Shown: positions 50,689 through 60,756, counted from the first letter of the stretch. The stretch is DNA of 64,000 bases from Streptomyces coeruleorubidus (GCF_028885415.1 NZ_CP118527.1:4526001-4590000), one strand, 5' to 3'. The notes: generated from the letters alone by a model not told the origin. Program-made: numbers and translations.

Positions 50689-51429
50689 CTACCCGGCCAG
50701 GCGGACGTTGGAACCCTTCACCGTGATCTCGACGCCGCCCGGCGCGGCCTGGACCTTGTCCAGCTGGATGCCGCCGGGCAGGCCGTCGATCTTCTGCTGG
50801 AAGTCGGTGATCGCCCGGACCCGGGACTCGGCGATCTCGACGCCGCCGAACTTGGGCAGGCCGTCGGCCTTCACCCGCACGGTGTCACCGTCGATCACCG
50901 TCACGGAGCTGAGCACGGAGACCGGTTCGGGCAGCTTGGTGCCGAGGACGGTGGCCTCGACGGTGACCTTGATCTTGCCGTTGCCGCCGTCGGAAAGGCC
51001 GACGATGTTGGCGGTGACGCCCGGGGCGACCTGGGTGGGCTCGGACTTCGCCGTCTTCAGCAGCTCGTCGTAGGCGATGGTCGCGGTGCCGGTGGCGCTG
51101 GTGGCGACGGCGGAGGTGTAGCCGCCGGAGAACTCGACGCCCCGCATGTCGGCCCGGAGGTCGTCGATACGGATCTTCTCGGCGCCGTTGCCCGCGGCGG
51201 CCTCGTAGTTCGTGATGCCGACCTCGATGTCGTCCAGGGAACCGCCGACGACCTGGGTGAGGAACGGGAAGCCCTTGATGGACACGTTCGGGGTGGCGGA
51301 GAGGTTCTCGGTGGTCTTCAGACGGTCGGCGGCCTCGCCCTCGGCGAAGTTCACGGCGACGCGGTCGGCGATCACGAAGAGCCCGCCGGAGATCACGACG
51401 ACGATCAGCAGTATTCGCAGTGCGCGCAT
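50689..51429 (-). CDS. LmeA-like / DUF2993 phospholipid-binding protein
   Basis: 246-aa exported protein: N-terminal signal anchor (RILLIVVVISGGLFVIADRV) and a DUF2993 domain of beta-strands (LSATPNVSIKGFPFLTQVVG is the conserved opening; IRIDDLRADMRGVEF later). Mycobacterial LmeA binds phospholipid and supports lipomannan maturation. Here the envelope function is inferred. Confidence 0.85.
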   Translation of the reverse strand: MRALRILLIVVVISGGLFVIADRVAVNFAEGEAADRLKTTENLSATPNVSIKGFPFLTQVVGGSLDDIEVGITNYEAAAGNGAEKIRIDDLRADMRGVEFSGGYTSAVATSATGTATIAYDELLKTAKSEPTQVAPGVTANIVGLSDGGNGKIKVTVEATVLGTKLPEPVSVLSSVTVIDGDTVRVKADGLPKFGGVEIAESRVRAITDFQQKIDGLPGGIQLDKVQAAPGGVEITVKGSNVRLAG

Positions 51430-51623
51430 GCGGTGTTTCCCCCACCTAGACGGTCGGACGGCGGTCCGGTGTTCGACGACCGAGCGGCCGTCCTTGCGTG
51501 AGGGTAACTCCGTGGGTGGTTTGGTCCCCGGGTTTGTCGATCATCTGTGACAGGTCAGGCACCCGGCGCCGGTGCTGAGGCCGGGTGGGTCCGCAGCCCG
51601 GCGGAGCGGGGTGCCGCCTAGCG

Positions 51624-52697
51624 CTAGACCAGGGCCCGCCCGAGTACGTAGACCACCGGGGCCGCTGCCGAGAGGGGCAGGGACACTCCCGCCGTGAAGT
51701 GGACGAAGCGGGACGGGTAGTCGTAGGAGGCGACTCGGTGGCCGATCAGGGCGCAGGCTGCCGCGCCCAGGCCCAGGAGGGCGCCCGACGTGCCCATTCC
51801 CGTCATCGAGCCGGCCGCGACACCGCCGCCCGCTCCCGCGAGCAGTGCCACCACCACCGACGCCGGGGTCGGCAGCGGCAGGGCGCGGGCCAGGACCGCG
51901 ACGGCCACCGCGATCGCGCCCACGGTCACCGCCTCCGCGTCGGCCGCGAGGTACCCGCCCGCCACGATCGCCAGGGCCGACGCCGCGACCGTCGCCATCA
52001 GGCCGTACATCCGCTCGTCCGGGTCGGCGTACGACCGCAGCTGGAGCACCAGCGCCAGAAGCACCCACACCCCGAGCGTGCCGAGGATCGCCGAGGGCGA
52101 GCGGCCCGAGGCCAGCAGCGCCGCGTCCGCGGCCAGCGCGCCCGCGAAGCCCAGCGCGATGCCCTGCCGCGCCGGCCACATCCCGTTCAGCCGGAACCAG
52201 CCCGCCGCGGTGACGGCCTGGAGGACGACGAGCGGCACCAGGAGCGCATACGTGCCGACCGCCGCCGCACCCGCCAGCAACAGCCCCAGCAGCACCGTCA
52301 GGGCGGCCGGCTGCATCCCGGGCTCGATGATCGGCGACCGCCCCTCCGCCCGCGCCCGCTGCGCGTCCGTGACCCGCGGGTTCCCGGCGACGGTGGCCGG
52401 GCCGTACCCGGCGGCGGAAGGAGGAGTGGGGGCAGAAGCAGGAGCCACGTACCCCTGCGGCGGCAGATACGCCGTCTCCTCCGCCGCCGTCACCTGCGCG
52501 GACACCGGCGGCTGCGACTGCGTCTGCGTCTCCCAGGTCTGACCCTGCCACTGCTGTGTGTACTGCTGGGCGGCGTACGGATCGTCGTACCCCTGATGCC
52601 CCTGCTGATAGCCCTGACCAGGCCACCCCTGCGGCGTCTGCGGCTGCTGCGGCTGCTGCCCGTAGGGGTCATAGCCGTCGTACGGCTGGTTGGTCAT
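51624..52697 (-). CDS. Multi-span membrane protein with Gln/Pro-rich N-terminus
   Basis: 357-aa protein: the first 110 residues are disordered (Gln/Tyr/Pro/Gly-rich), then about eight to nine hydrophobic segments (ALTVLLGLLLAGAAAVGTYA, LGTLGVWVLLALVLQL and others). No transport motif is recognised. It starts 3 bp after the MoaD/ThiS stop and is probably in its operon. Confidence 0.75.
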   Translation of the reverse strand: MTNQPYDGYDPYGQQPQQPQTPQGWPGQGYQQGHQGYDDPYAAQQYTQQWQGQTWETQTQSQPPVSAQVTAAEETAYLPPQGYVAPASAPTPPSAAGYGPATVAGNPRVTDAQRARAEGRSPIIEPGMQPAALTVLLGLLLAGAAAVGTYALLVPLVVLQAVTAAGWFRLNGMWPARQGIALGFAGALAADAALLASGRSPSAILGTLGVWVLLALVLQLRSYADPDERMYGLMATVAASALAIVAGGYLAADAEAVTVGAIAVAVAVLARALPLPTPASVVVALLAGAGGGVAAGSMTGMGTSGALLGLGAAACALIGHRVASYDYPSRFVHFTAGVSLPLSAAAPVVYVLGRALV

Positions 52698-52700
52698 CGC

Positions 52701-52955
52701 TCACCCTCCTGCGAACGGCGGGAGCACCTCGACCGTGCCGCCGTCGGCCAGCCGTACCGTCTCATGTCCGCGGGTGCCCACGGGGTCACCGTCCACGAGG
52801 AACGAGCATCGCCGCAGCACGCGCTCGAGTTCGCCGGGGTGTCGCTCACGCACTCCGTCGAGCGCCTCGGCGAGCGTGGCCGCCTCGTACGGCTCCTCGG
52901 CCACCCCGGCGGCGGCCTTGGCGGCGGCCCAGTAGCGCACCGTGACCTTTGGCAT
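52701..52955 (-). CDS. MoaD/ThiS-family sulfur carrier protein
   Basis: 84-aa ubiquitin-like protein ending VEVLPPFAGG, with the C-terminal diglycine that accepts sulfur as thiocarboxylate. VTVRYWAAAKAAAGVAEEPY is the MoaD-type start. Which of molybdopterin, thiamine or tungsten-cofactor synthesis it serves is not shown by neighbours. GAGGAAG precedes ATG 52955. Confidence 0.92.
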   Translation of the reverse strand: MPKVTVRYWAAAKAAAGVAEEPYEAATLAEALDGVRERHPGELERVLRRCSFLVDGDPVGTRGHETVRLADGGTVEVLPPFAGG

Positions 52956-52992
52956 CTGCTTCCTCGATTGCTTGTCGGTGAACCCCGTCAGG

Positions 52993-53865
52993 CTAGCCCG
53001 CCCGGCCCACGACCCACTCCCCGATCCGCCCCAGCAGTTCGTCGCTCGCCGCATGCTCGGCATGCCCCATGCCCGGCTCCAGCCACAGTTCGCCCTGGTC
53101 GGCGGCGGCCGCGGCCAGCATGCGGGGATGGTCGACGGGGAAGTAGCCGTCGGCGTCGCCGTGCACGATCAGCAGGGGCGTGGGTGCGATCCTCGGCACC
53201 GCCTCCACCGGAGAGAGCGGGACCGGGTCCCAGTCCCGGTGGTGGATGCGGGTACGGAAGCCGTACCTGCTCACCACCCGGCCCTCCGGCCGCGTCACCA
53301 GCCAGTGCAGCCGGCGCATGGGCGCCGTCCCCCGGTAGTACCAGCGTGCGGGGGCGCTGACGGACACCACCGCGTCCGTGCCCTCCTCGACCAGCGCCGC
53401 ATGGCGCAGCACCACCGAGCCCCCCATCGAGAACCCCACCGTGCCCACGCGCGCGTGCCCGAGCTCCCGGGCCCACCGCACCGCCGCCGCCAGGTCGAGC
53501 ACCTCCCGGTCCCCGACCGTCGACCGCCCGCCGGACGCCCCGTGGCCCCGGAAGGAGAACGTGACGACGGCCCCGTACCGGGTGAAGGCCTGAGCCACCC
53601 GCCGCACGTGCGGCCGGTCCACGGCACCGGTGAAGCCGTGGGCGACGACGAACACGGGGTGATCGGCAGGCGTCCGGGAGATGTCGTATACGACGTCATC
53701 CCGGTCGTATACGACGGCACCCGGGTCGTATACGGCGTCGATCGTCACACCGTCGGACGTGCGCAGAAACCTCCGCAATTGGGATCGCACAGACGTTCCT
53801 CGAGTCGTCTCGGAGTGCGGACGATCGGTGGAACGCGCCACATGACCTGCCGGACCAGTGCTCAT
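52993..53865 (-). CDS. Alpha/beta hydrolase
   Basis: 290-aa enzyme. Nucleophile elbow GFSMGGS, oxyanion region [13 protein letters not shown], acid Asp in [13 protein letters not shown] and His in GMGHAEHA. The start is 53865 (leaderless spacing to an AGAATA -10) or 53790, where a GAGG site fits. The N-terminus repeats the tripeptide VYD three times (AVYD, VVYD, VVYD), encoded by GTCGTATACGAC copies that are themselves palindromes. It precedes the MoaD/ThiS gene by 37 bp. Confidence 0.88.
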   Translation of the reverse strand: MSTGPAGHVARSTDRPHSETTRGTSVRSQLRRFLRTSDGVTIDAVYDPGAVVYDRDDVVYDISRTPADHPVFVVAHGFTGAVDRPHVRRVAQAFTRYGAVVTFSFRGHGASGGRSTVGDREVLDLAAAVRWARELGHARVGTVGFSMGGSVVLRHAALVEEGTDAVVSVSAPARWYYRGTAPMRRLHWLVTRPEGRVVSRYGFRTRIHHRDWDPVPLSPVEAVPRIAPTPLLIVHGDADGYFPVDHPRMLAAAAADQGELWLEPGMGHAEHAASDELLGRIGEWVVGRAG

Positions 53866-53945
53866 GTGGGCTATTCTGCTGGGCAGAGGACTCGGGCAGC
53901 GTAGCCCCCGGGTCCTTTTGTGCTTTCGGAAGCGTTGTATACGAC
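53683..53945. repeat. Four copies of palindrome GTCGTATACGAC
   Basis: Copies lie at 53683-53694 and 53704-53715 (both perfect), 53725-53736 (GTCGTATACGGC), all inside the hydrolase 5' coding region at 21-bp spacing, and 53934-53945 (GTTGTATACGAC) in the glnR leader. The 21-bp period equals two DNA turns, which would align bound protein dimers on one face. Confidence 0.7.
53888..53919 (+). promoter_or_regulatory. Hairpin followed by T-run in glnR upstream region
   Basis: GGACTCGGG (53888-53896) and CCCGGGTCC (53907-53915) form a 9-bp stem with one G-U pair, directly followed by TTTTGTG. This is an intrinsic-terminator shape. The gene upstream is divergent, so it cannot end a plus-strand message from a neighbour and may be an attenuator in the glnR leader. 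Confidence 0.45.
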
Positions 53946-54037
53946 GCGGGAAACCGCAGGTGTACGGGGCCTTCGGGATCGCAGAGCTGTGCTGTGCCAA
54001 CAAACGTCCTCGCAGGGACCGAGGAGGAACCAGACGT

Positions 54038-54817
54038 ATGAGTTCTCTGCTGCTCCTGACCAACGCCCTCCAGCCGTCGACGGAGGTGCTCCCCGCCCTC
54101 GGCCTGCTCCTGCACAACGTGCGGGTGGCCCCCGCGGAGGGCCCCGCCCTCGTCGACACCCCCGGCGCCGACGTCATCCTCGTCGACGGCCGCCGCGATC
54201 TGCCGCAGGTCCGCAGCCTGTGTCAGCTGCTCCGTTCGACCGGACCCGGCTGCCCGCTCGTCCTCATCGTCACGGAGGGCGGTCTCGCCGCCGTCACCGC
54301 CGACTGGGGCATCGACGACGTCCTGCTCGACACCGCCGGCCCGGCGGAGGTCGAGGCGCGGCTGCGGCTGGCCATGGGACGCCAGCAGATCGTCAGCGAC
54401 GACTCCCCGATGGAGATCCGCAACGGCGACCTGTCGGTCGACGAGGCGACGTACTCCGCCAAGCTCAAGGGTCGGGTCCTCGACCTCACCTTCAAGGAGT
54501 TCGAGCTCCTGAAGTACCTCGCGCAGCACCCCGGCCGCGTCTTCACGCGCGCCCAGCTGCTCCAGGAGGTCTGGGGCTACGACTACTTCGGCGGTACGCG
54601 CACGGTCGACGTGCACGTACGGCGGCTGCGCGCCAAGCTCGGCCCCGAGCACGAGTCGCTGATCGGCACCGTCCGGAACGTCGGTTATCGATTCGTTACG
54701 CCGGAGAAGGTGGAGCGCGCCGCCGAGGAGGCGAAGGCCAAGGCGGCCACGGAAAAGCCGGACAACGAGGACGAGTCGGTCGCTTTGGACGCCACCGAGG
54801 CGCGTACCAAGGCGTAA
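54038..54817 (+). CDS. glnR: Global nitrogen regulator GlnR
   Basis: 259-aa orphan OmpR-type regulator. It matches GlnR as remembered, from [20 protein letters not shown] through the atypical receiver, where Asp50 (VILVDG) is kept but the acidic pocket is absent, to the winged helix [20 protein letters not shown] and [15 protein letters not shown]. In Streptomyces it controls glnA, glnII, amtB and nir genes as a constitutive dimer without a kinase. GGAGGAAC precedes the ATG. The acidic C-terminus is variable between species. Confidence 0.95.
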   Translation: MSSLLLLTNALQPSTEVLPALGLLLHNVRVAPAEGPALVDTPGADVILVDGRRDLPQVRSLCQLLRSTGPGCPLVLIVTEGGLAAVTADWGIDDVLLDTAGPAEVEARLRLAMGRQQIVSDDSPMEIRNGDLSVDEATYSAKLKGRVLDLTFKEFELLKYLAQHPGRVFTRAQLLQEVWGYDYFGGTRTVDVHVRRLRAKLGPEHESLIGTVRNVGYRFVTPEKVERAAEEAKAKAATEKPDNEDESVALDATEARTKA

Positions 54818-54963
54818 AGAGGCGTATCGCGGTGCCCATCCGGGCATCGCTATCCGCACGGAGTGCGCGGGCGGCCGCCGGACGGCGGTCGGGATGTCGT
54901 ACGTAAGTACGGAAGCTCCCTTACGCCCTGCCCAGAGCGGGTATATCCGCGTAGACTCCGCGC

Positions 54964-55986
54964 GTGGCCAAGGTGACTCGGGATGATGTGGCGCGGCTGG
55001 CAGGGACTTCCACTGCCGTGGTCAGTTATGTCATCAACAACGGACCCCGGCCGGTCGCCCCGGCCACGCGCGAGCGTGTCCTCGCCGCGATCAAGGAGCT
55101 GGGGTACCGGCCCGACCGGGTCGCGCAAGCGATGGCGTCCCGGCGTACGGATCTCATAGGCCTGATCGTGCCGGACGCGCGCCAGCCCTTCTTCGGGGAG
55201 ATGGCGCACGCGGTCGAACAGGCCGCGTCCGAGCGCGGAAAGATGGTGCTCGTCGGGAACTCCGACTACGTCGGCGAGCGTGAGGTCCACTACCTGCGGG
55301 CCTTCCTGGGCATGCGCGTCTCCGGGCTCATCCTGGTCAGCCACGCGCTCAACGACCTGGCCGCCGCCGAGATCGACGCCTGGGACGCCCGGGTCGTGCT
55401 GCTGCACGAGCGGCCCGAGGCCATCGACGACGTCGCCGTCGTCACGGACGACCTGGGCGGCGCCCAGCTCGCCGTACGGCACCTGCTGGAGCACGGCTAC
55501 GAGTACGTCGCCTGTATGGGCGGCATAGCCGAGACCCCGGCCGTCGGCGACCCGGTCTCCGACCACGTCGAGGGCTGGCGGCGCGCGATGGACGAGGCGG
55601 GCATCTCCACGGAGGGCCGCCTCTTCGAGGCCCTCTACAACCGCTACGACGCCTACCAGGCCGCCCTGAAGATCCTCTCCGGTCCCGAGCGCCCGCCCGC
55701 GATCTTCTGCTCCACCGACGACCAGGCGATCGGCCTGCTGCGGGCCGCGCGCGAACTGCGGATCGACGTGCCCGGCGAGCTTGCGGTGGCCGGCTTCGAC
55801 GACATCAAGGAAGCGGCGCTGACCGACCCGCCCCTGACGACGATCGCCTCGGACCGTTCGGCGATGGCCCGCGCGGCGGTGGACCTCGTCCTCGACGACG
55901 GACTGCGCGTGGCGGGGGCCCGCCGGGAGCGGCTGAAGGTGTTCCCCTCGCGGCTGGTCGTACGGCACTCCTGCGGCTGCGCGTAG
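54964..55986 (+). CDS. LacI-family regulator
   Basis: 340-aa regulator. [23 protein letters not shown] followed by [16 protein letters not shown] and a hinge helix [17 protein letters not shown]. The periplasmic-binding-protein-like domain follows, with a C-terminal [13 protein letters not shown] 54964 has TAGACT 6 bp upstream, leaderless. It sits between glnR and a secreted protease, an order I recall from S. coelicolor. Effector unknown. Confidence 0.93.
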   Translation: MAKVTRDDVARLAGTSTAVVSYVINNGPRPVAPATRERVLAAIKELGYRPDRVAQAMASRRTDLIGLIVPDARQPFFGEMAHAVEQAASERGKMVLVGNSDYVGEREVHYLRAFLGMRVSGLILVSHALNDLAAAEIDAWDARVVLLHERPEAIDDVAVVTDDLGGAQLAVRHLLEHGYEYVACMGGIAETPAVGDPVSDHVEGWRRAMDEAGISTEGRLFEALYNRYDAYQAALKILSGPERPPAIFCSTDDQAIGLLRAARELRIDVPGELAVAGFDDIKEAALTDPPLTTIASDRSAMARAAVDLVLDDGLRVAGARRERLKVFPSRLVVRHSCGCA

Positions 55987-56106
55987 CCCCTTCGGGGCGC
56001 CTTGATGCGCCCCCCGAGGTGCCTTTATATCGGGCATACGAGGTTCTGTCGGGCTTCTCAGGATGGACTCAGGAAGCTCTCATGGTCGGGCTCCAAGCTC
56101 TGAGAC

Positions 56107-57102
56107 ATGACCGAGAGCTTCCACCGCAGTGGCGAGTACGAGAACCCTTACGAGGGTCAGCAGCAGGCCCCGGTGAACCCCGAGTGGCCGCCTCCGCCGG
56201 CGTACACCCCGGCACCCGCTCCGAAGAAGCGCAACCGTGGCACCGTCGCCCTGCTCGCCGCCGTGGCGATCGTCGCCGCGGCGATCGGCGGCGGCACCGC
56301 CTACGGCATACAGGAGCTGACGGGCAGCGACACCGTCGCCTCCAGCTCCACCAGCACCAACGTGGTGCCGTCCAGCCAGAAGGGCACGGTCGCCGGCGTC
56401 GCCAAGGCGGTCAGCCCCAGCATCGTCGAGATCAGCGCCGACTCCAACGCCGGTTCCTCCACCGGCTCGGGCGTGATCATCACGAGCGACGGCGAGATCA
56501 TCACCAACAACCACGTCGTCACCGGCGCCTCGCAGATCAAGGTGGCGACCAGCGACGGCGAGTCGTACTCCGCGAAGGTCGTCGGCACCGACAGCAAGAA
56601 GGACCTCGCGCTGATCAAGCTGGAGAACGCCTCCGGCCTGAAGGCGGCGACGCTCGGCGACTCCTCCGGGGTGCAGGTCGGCGACCAGGTCGTGGCGATC
56701 GGCTCCCCCGAGGGCCTGTCCGGCACCGTCACCAGCGGCATCATCTCGGCCCTCGACCGTGACGTCACGGTCCCGACGGACCAGGACCAGGGACAGCAGC
56801 AGTCTCAGCAGGGCGACGGGTGGCCGTTCGAGTTCGGCGGGCGGCAGTTCAACGGCGACACCGGCTCGGACACCACGACGTACAAGGCGCTCCAGACCGA
56901 CGCGTCCCTCAACCCGGGCAACTCCGGCGGCGCGCTGATCGACATGAACGGCAACATCATCGGGATCAACTCCGCGATGTACTCGCCGGCGGGCGCCGCC
57001 TCCTCGTCCTCCGACGCGGGCAGCGTGGGCCTGGGCTTCGCGATCCCGATCAACACCGTCAAGGCCGACCTCGCCAAGCTGCGGGCCGGCGCCACCGGCT
57101 GA
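56107..57102 (+). CDS. Membrane-anchored trypsin-like serine protease (HtrA-type, no PDZ)
   Basis: 331-aa protein: Pro-rich cytoplasmic segment, membrane helix (VALLAAVAIVAAAIGGGTAY) and a trypsin-like domain. Triad: His in ITNNHVV, Asp in DLALIKL, Ser in NPGNSGGAL. It lacks the PDZ domain usual in HtrA. A Gln/Ser-rich loop (DQDQGQQQSQQGD) lies before the Ser. It is expected to act outside the membrane on misfolded or surface proteins. Confidence 0.93.
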   Translation: MTESFHRSGEYENPYEGQQQAPVNPEWPPPPAYTPAPAPKKRNRGTVALLAAVAIVAAAIGGGTAYGIQELTGSDTVASSSTSTNVVPSSQKGTVAGVAKAVSPSIVEISADSNAGSSTGSGVIITSDGEIITNNHVVTGASQIKVATSDGESYSAKVVGTDSKKDLALIKLENASGLKAATLGDSSGVQVGDQVVAIGSPEGLSGTVTSGIISALDRDVTVPTDQDQGQQQSQQGDGWPFEFGGRQFNGDTGSDTTTYKALQTDASLNPGNSGGALIDMNGNIIGINSAMYSPAGAASSSSDAGSVGLGFAIPINTVKADLAKLRAGATG

Positions 57103-57140
57103 GTCCCACCGACCGAGTTCCCGGACTGAGGAGTACGGCG

Positions 57141-57344
57141 ATGATCCAGCAGGTTCCGCACACGGTGCCGGGGGCCGACCCGGCGGGGTTCGCACTGGCG
57201 CTGGCGGTGGCGTACGAACTGCACGCACCGGCATCGGCATCGACGACGCGAGCGCCCGAGGTGGCGACGGCCAAGGCCCGGCCCGCGCGCCGGGCCGCCG
57301 CCCGCCGGGCCGCCGCCGCCCGGCGCCGCGAGGTGCGGGGCTGA
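57141..57344 (+). CDS. Small basic protein, 67 aa
   Basis: 67-aa protein: MIQQVPHTVPGADPAGFALA then LAVAYELHAP, ending in an Arg/Ala run (ARRAAARRAAAARRREVRG). GAGGAG sits 7 bp before the ATG. The C-terminal tail resembles nucleic-acid-binding basic tails. It lies between the protease and a two-component pair, same strand. Function unknown. Confidence 0.65.
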   Translation: MIQQVPHTVPGADPAGFALALAVAYELHAPASASTTRAPEVATAKARPARRAAARRAAAARRREVRG

Positions 57345-57444
57345 TCCGGGGGTGATCCTTCTCCCGGCCCGCACCGCCGACATGCGAGGCTGAGAGCGTC
57401 AGCGACACCCCGCCCCGCCACACCACACCCGAGGACCCCGACCC

Positions 57445-58182
57445 ATGAGCCCCGCAGACGGCGACCGTGACTCCCAGCGCATCCTGATCGTCGACGACGA
57501 GCCGGCGGTACGCGAAGCACTCCAGCGCAGCCTCGCCTTCGAGGGGTACGAGACCGAGGTCGCCGTGGACGGCGCGGACGCCCTGGAGAAGGCCGCAGCG
57601 TACCGCCCCGACCTGGTCGTCCTGGACATCCAGATGCCCCGCATGGACGGCCTGACGGCAGCGCGCCGCATCCGCGGCACCGGCGACACGACCCCGATCC
57701 TCATGCTCACGGCCCGCGACACGGTCGGGGACCGGGTGACGGGCCTCGACGCGGGCGCCGACGACTACCTGGTCAAACCCTTCGAACTGGACGAACTCTT
57801 CGCCCGCATCCGGGCCCTGCTCCGCCGCAGCTCCTACGCGGCGGCCGTCGGCGCGGGGAACCCGGCCGACGAGGACGCCCTCACCTTCGCCGACCTGCGC
57901 ATGGACCTCGCGACGCGCGAGGTCACCCGGGGCGGCCGGCGAGTGGAGCTGACCCGCACGGAGTTCACGCTGCTGGAGATGTTCATGGCACACCCACGCC
58001 AGGTCCTCACCCGGGAGCAGATCCTGAAGGCGGTCTGGGGCTTCGACTTCGAGCCGTCGTCGAACTCCCTCGACGTCTACGTCATGTACCTGCGCCGCAA
58101 GACCGAGGCCGGTGGCGAGCCGCGCCTCGTGCACACGGTTCGGGGTGTGGGCTACGTGTTGCGGCAGGGCGGCGCGGAGTGA
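57445..58182 (+). CDS. OmpR-family response regulator
   Basis: 245-aa regulator. Receiver with acidic pair in [14 protein letters not shown], phosphoacceptor Asp in [14 protein letters not shown], switch Thr in MLTARD and Lys in YLVKPF. Winged helix: [20 protein letters not shown] and [14 protein letters not shown]. It overlaps the kinase gene start by 4 bp, so it is the cognate pair. MprA-like organisation. Confidence 0.95.
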   Translation: MSPADGDRDSQRILIVDDEPAVREALQRSLAFEGYETEVAVDGADALEKAAAYRPDLVVLDIQMPRMDGLTAARRIRGTGDTTPILMLTARDTVGDRVTGLDAGADDYLVKPFELDELFARIRALLRRSSYAAAVGAGNPADEDALTFADLRMDLATREVTRGGRRVELTRTEFTLLEMFMAHPRQVLTREQILKAVWGFDFEPSSNSLDVYVMYLRRKTEAGGEPRLVHTVRGVGYVLRQGGAE

Positions 58183-59705
58183 ACAAGGTCGTACGCCGGT
58201 TCCGCTCCCTGCCGATCCGGTCCCGGCTGGCGCTGCTGGTGGCGGCAGCGGTGGCGTTCGCGGTGGCGGCGGTTTCGGTGACGTGCTGGTTCATCGTGCA
58301 GGGGAAGTTGTACGACCAGGTGGACGGCGATCTGAAGTCGTCGTTCCGGACCCTTCAGGCGGACGATTTCGACGCGCTGACGAAGACGTGTCCCCAGACG
58401 CCCTCGAACACGCTCGGCGGGGCCCCGCGCCCGCAGACCTACGCGCAGGTCGTCAGGGCCGACGGCAGGGTCTGCCTGTTCAGCAACCTCATGCCCCAGG
58501 TGAAGGTCACGAGTGGCGACAAGGCCGTGGCCAAGGACCCCGACCCCACGACGGCCAGGCTGCGCAACGGCACCGACAGCGACGGCAACTCCGTGCGGGT
58601 GCTGACCACGGCGGTCGTCGTGAAGGACGGCCCGTTCCAGCAGGGCGTGGCCGCCGACTACGCGCTGGTCATCGCGGTCCCTCTCAAGGGCACGGAGTCC
58701 ACGCTCAACGAACTGGCGCTGATCCTGCTGCTGGTCTCCGGCGTAGGGGTGCTGGGCGCCGGTGCGGCCGGCCTCGCGGTGGCCCGGGCGGGCCTGCGCC
58801 CGGTCGACAAACTCACGGAAGCCGTCGAGCACGTGGCCCGCACGGAGGATCTGGACATCCGCATCCCCGTGGACGACGCCGACGAGGACGAGGTGGCCCG
58901 CCTCTCCCGTTCCTTCAACTCCATGACCTCGGCCCTGGCCAGCTCCCGGGAGCTCCAGCAACAGCTCATCGCGGACGCCGGCCACGAACTCCGCACGCCG
59001 CTCACCTCGCTGCGCACCAACATCGAACTCCTCACCCGCAGCGAGGAGACGGGCCGCCCCATCCCCGAGGCCGACCGCAAGGCGCTCCTCGCGTCGGTGA
59101 AGGCACAGATGACGGAGCTGGCCGCGCTCATCGGCGACCTGCAGGAACTGTCCCGCCCGGACACCGGCCAGCACTCCGGCCGGACGCAGATCGTCTCCTG
59201 GCAGGACATCGTCGACTCGGCCCTGCGGCGGGCGCGGTTGCGCGGCCCGGAGCTGACGATCACGGCGGACGTCCAGCCGTGGTTCGTGCGCGCGGAACCC
59301 TCCGCCCTGGAACGGGCGGTGGTCAACATCCTCGACAACGCGGTGAAGTTCAGCCCGGAGGGCGGCAGGATCGAGGTGCGCCTGTCCGAGGGTGTCCTGA
59401 CGGTCCGCGACCACGGCCCGGGCATCCCCGCCGACGAACTCCCCCACGTCTTCGACCGCTTCTGGCGTTCGCCGAGTGCGCGCGCCCTGCCTGGCTCGGG
59501 ACTGGGCCTGTCGATCGTGGCACGGACCGTGCAGCAGGCGGGCGGCGAGGTGTCGCTGTCCCACGCCGAGGGGGGGCACGGTGGCGACGGTACGGCTGCC
59601 GGGGGCGGCGGTGCCTCCGCCGGACAGCCTCACCCTCGCCGACGAATAGCCCGGATCCGATATCGATATATCGTGGTGTGTCGCACTGACGGGCGAGGAG
59701 GGTGA
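58179..59705 (+). CDS. Sensor histidine kinase, C-terminus altered by frameshift
   Basis: Two membrane helices (about residues 18-40 and 178-202) flank a sensor domain, then HAMP, DHp with the phospho-His in [14 protein letters not shown], and an ATPase domain ([25 protein letters not shown]). After SHAEGG the frame diverges: removing one G from the G7 run at 59570-59576 restores [10 protein letters not shown] and a stop at 59647-59649 for a 489-aa protein. As written, 508 aa with a nonhomologous tail. It may be a sequencing error or a true frameshift. Confidence 0.85.
   Translation: MNKVVRRFRSLPIRSRLALLVAAAVAFAVAAVSVTCWFIVQGKLYDQVDGDLKSSFRTLQADDFDALTKTCPQTPSNTLGGAPRPQTYAQVVRADGRVCLFSNLMPQVKVTSGDKAVAKDPDPTTARLRNGTDSDGNSVRVLTTAVVVKDGPFQQGVAADYALVIAVPLKGTESTLNELALILLLVSGVGVLGAGAAGLAVARAGLRPVDKLTEAVEHVARTEDLDIRIPVDDADEDEVARLSRSFNSMTSALASSRELQQQLIADAGHELRTPLTSLRTNIELLTRSEETGRPIPEADRKALLASVKAQMTELAALIGDLQELSRPDTGQHSGRTQIVSWQDIVDSALRRARLRGPELTITADVQPWFVRAEPSALERAVVNILDNAVKFSPEGGRIEVRLSEGVLTVRDHGPGIPADELPHVFDRFWRSPSARALPGSGLGLSIVARTVQQAGGEVSLSHAEGGHGGDGTAAGGGGASAGQPHPRRRIARIRYRYIVVCRTDGRGG
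59658..59673. promoter_or_regulatory. ArsR operator candidate
   Basis: CGATATCGATATATCG, an AT-rich palindrome-rich stretch in an otherwise GC genome, 35 bp before the ArsR ATG. A related sequence CGATACGTCGATATG (60053-60067) precedes the next gene. Confidence 0.55.
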
Positions 59706-59708
59706 CGC

Positions 59709-60041
59709 ATGGCCGCGACGGCGGAACTGGATTCGGGCGATCTGATCGAGGTGTTCAAGGCCCTCGGCAACCCTGCCCGGCTACAGATCATGCAGTGGCT
59801 GAAGGATCCCGACGCGCACTTCGGTGAGTACGAGCCGATCGCGGACCGTCAGGCGGTCGGCGTGTGCGTCACGCACATCCAGGCGAAGGCGGGACTCGCG
59901 CAGTCGACGGTCTCCAGCTACATGAGCACGCTCGAACGGGCGGGACTCGTGCGTCCCACCCGGGTGGGCAAGTGGACCCACTACCGGCGCGACGAGGAGC
60001 GACTGGGCCAGTTGGCGCGGGCGATCGGCACGAGCCTCTAA
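59709..60041 (+). CDS. ArsR-family winged-helix regulator
   Basis: 110-aa regulator. DLIEVFKALGNPARLQIMQW is the usual start and GLAQSTVSSYMSTLERAGLV the recognition helix. A single Cys in VGVCVTHIQ is not a typical metal site, so it may sense a small molecule or redox state. It is followed 34 bp later by the oxidoreductase it probably controls. Confidence 0.93.
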   Translation: MAATAELDSGDLIEVFKALGNPARLQIMQWLKDPDAHFGEYEPIADRQAVGVCVTHIQAKAGLAQSTVSSYMSTLERAGLVRPTRVGKWTHYRRDEERLGQLARAIGTSL

Positions 60042-60075
60042 TTGACGAATCGCGATACGTCGATATGATCTGCCC

Positions 60076-60756
60076 ATGTCGACCTTCGCTGCTGCGCCCA
60101 CAGCCCTGATCGTTCACGCCCACCCCGAGCCTCACTCGTTCAGCACCGCCCAGATGGCGGCTGCGGCCCAGTCCCTGGGCGAGGCCGGGTACCGGGTCGA
60201 CGTACTGGACCTCTACGCCGACGGCTGGGCCCCGGTCCTCGCCCGCGAGGAGTTCGCTCCGGTGGACGGCCCGTTCAAGCCGCAGGCCGAGCAGATGCGC
60301 GCCGTCGAGGAGGGGACGCTGGACGCGGCCGTCAAAGCCCATCTGGACCGGCTGCTCGCCGCTGATCTGCTCGTATTGTCGTTCCCGATGTGGTGGTTCT
60401 CGCTGCCGGCCGTCCTCAAGGGATGGGTGGACCGGGTCTTCGTGATGGGCGGGGTCTTCGGCGGCGACCACGGGCTCTTCGGCGACGCGGCGCTCGCCGG
60501 GAAGCGCGCGATGCTGCTGTTCACGACGGGCGGGCCCAGCGAGTCGTTCCGACCCGGTGGAGCCTTCGGTCCGATGGACGACTTCCTGTTCCACATCCAC
60601 CGGGGAATGCTGGAGTTCGTCGGCTTCCAGGTCCTCGACCCCGTGATCACCTACGGCCCGGCCCGCATGACCGACCAGGAACGAACAGCGGCGCTGGACG
60701 CGGTCAGGGAGTCCGTCGCGCGCATCGCGGCCGATGCCGGAACCACCGTGGGCTGA
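60076..60756 (+). CDS. NAD(P)H-dependent oxidoreductase / quinone reductase (flavodoxin fold)
   Basis: 226-aa flavoprotein: LIVHAHPEPHSFSTAQ is the FMN/FAD phosphate loop, and LVLSFPMWWFSLPAVLKGWV plus DRVF the conserved NQO1/MdaB middle region. LLFTTGGP binds the flavin. It reduces quinones or related electrophiles, and its pairing with ArsR suggests induction by such a compound. Confidence 0.9.
   Translation: MSTFAAAPTALIVHAHPEPHSFSTAQMAAAAQSLGEAGYRVDVLDLYADGWAPVLAREEFAPVDGPFKPQAEQMRAVEEGTLDAAVKAHLDRLLAADLLVLSFPMWWFSLPAVLKGWVDRVFVMGGVFGGDHGLFGDAALAGKRAMLLFTTGGPSESFRPGGAFGPMDDFLFHIHRGMLEFVGFQVLDPVITYGPARMTDQERTAALDAVRESVARIAADAGTTVG

Noticed and set aside
51541..52626. Long minus-strand Gly/Arg/Ala frame opposite the membrane protein
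   Set aside because: Composition is typical of a GC-rich shadow frame over the real multi-span protein gene.
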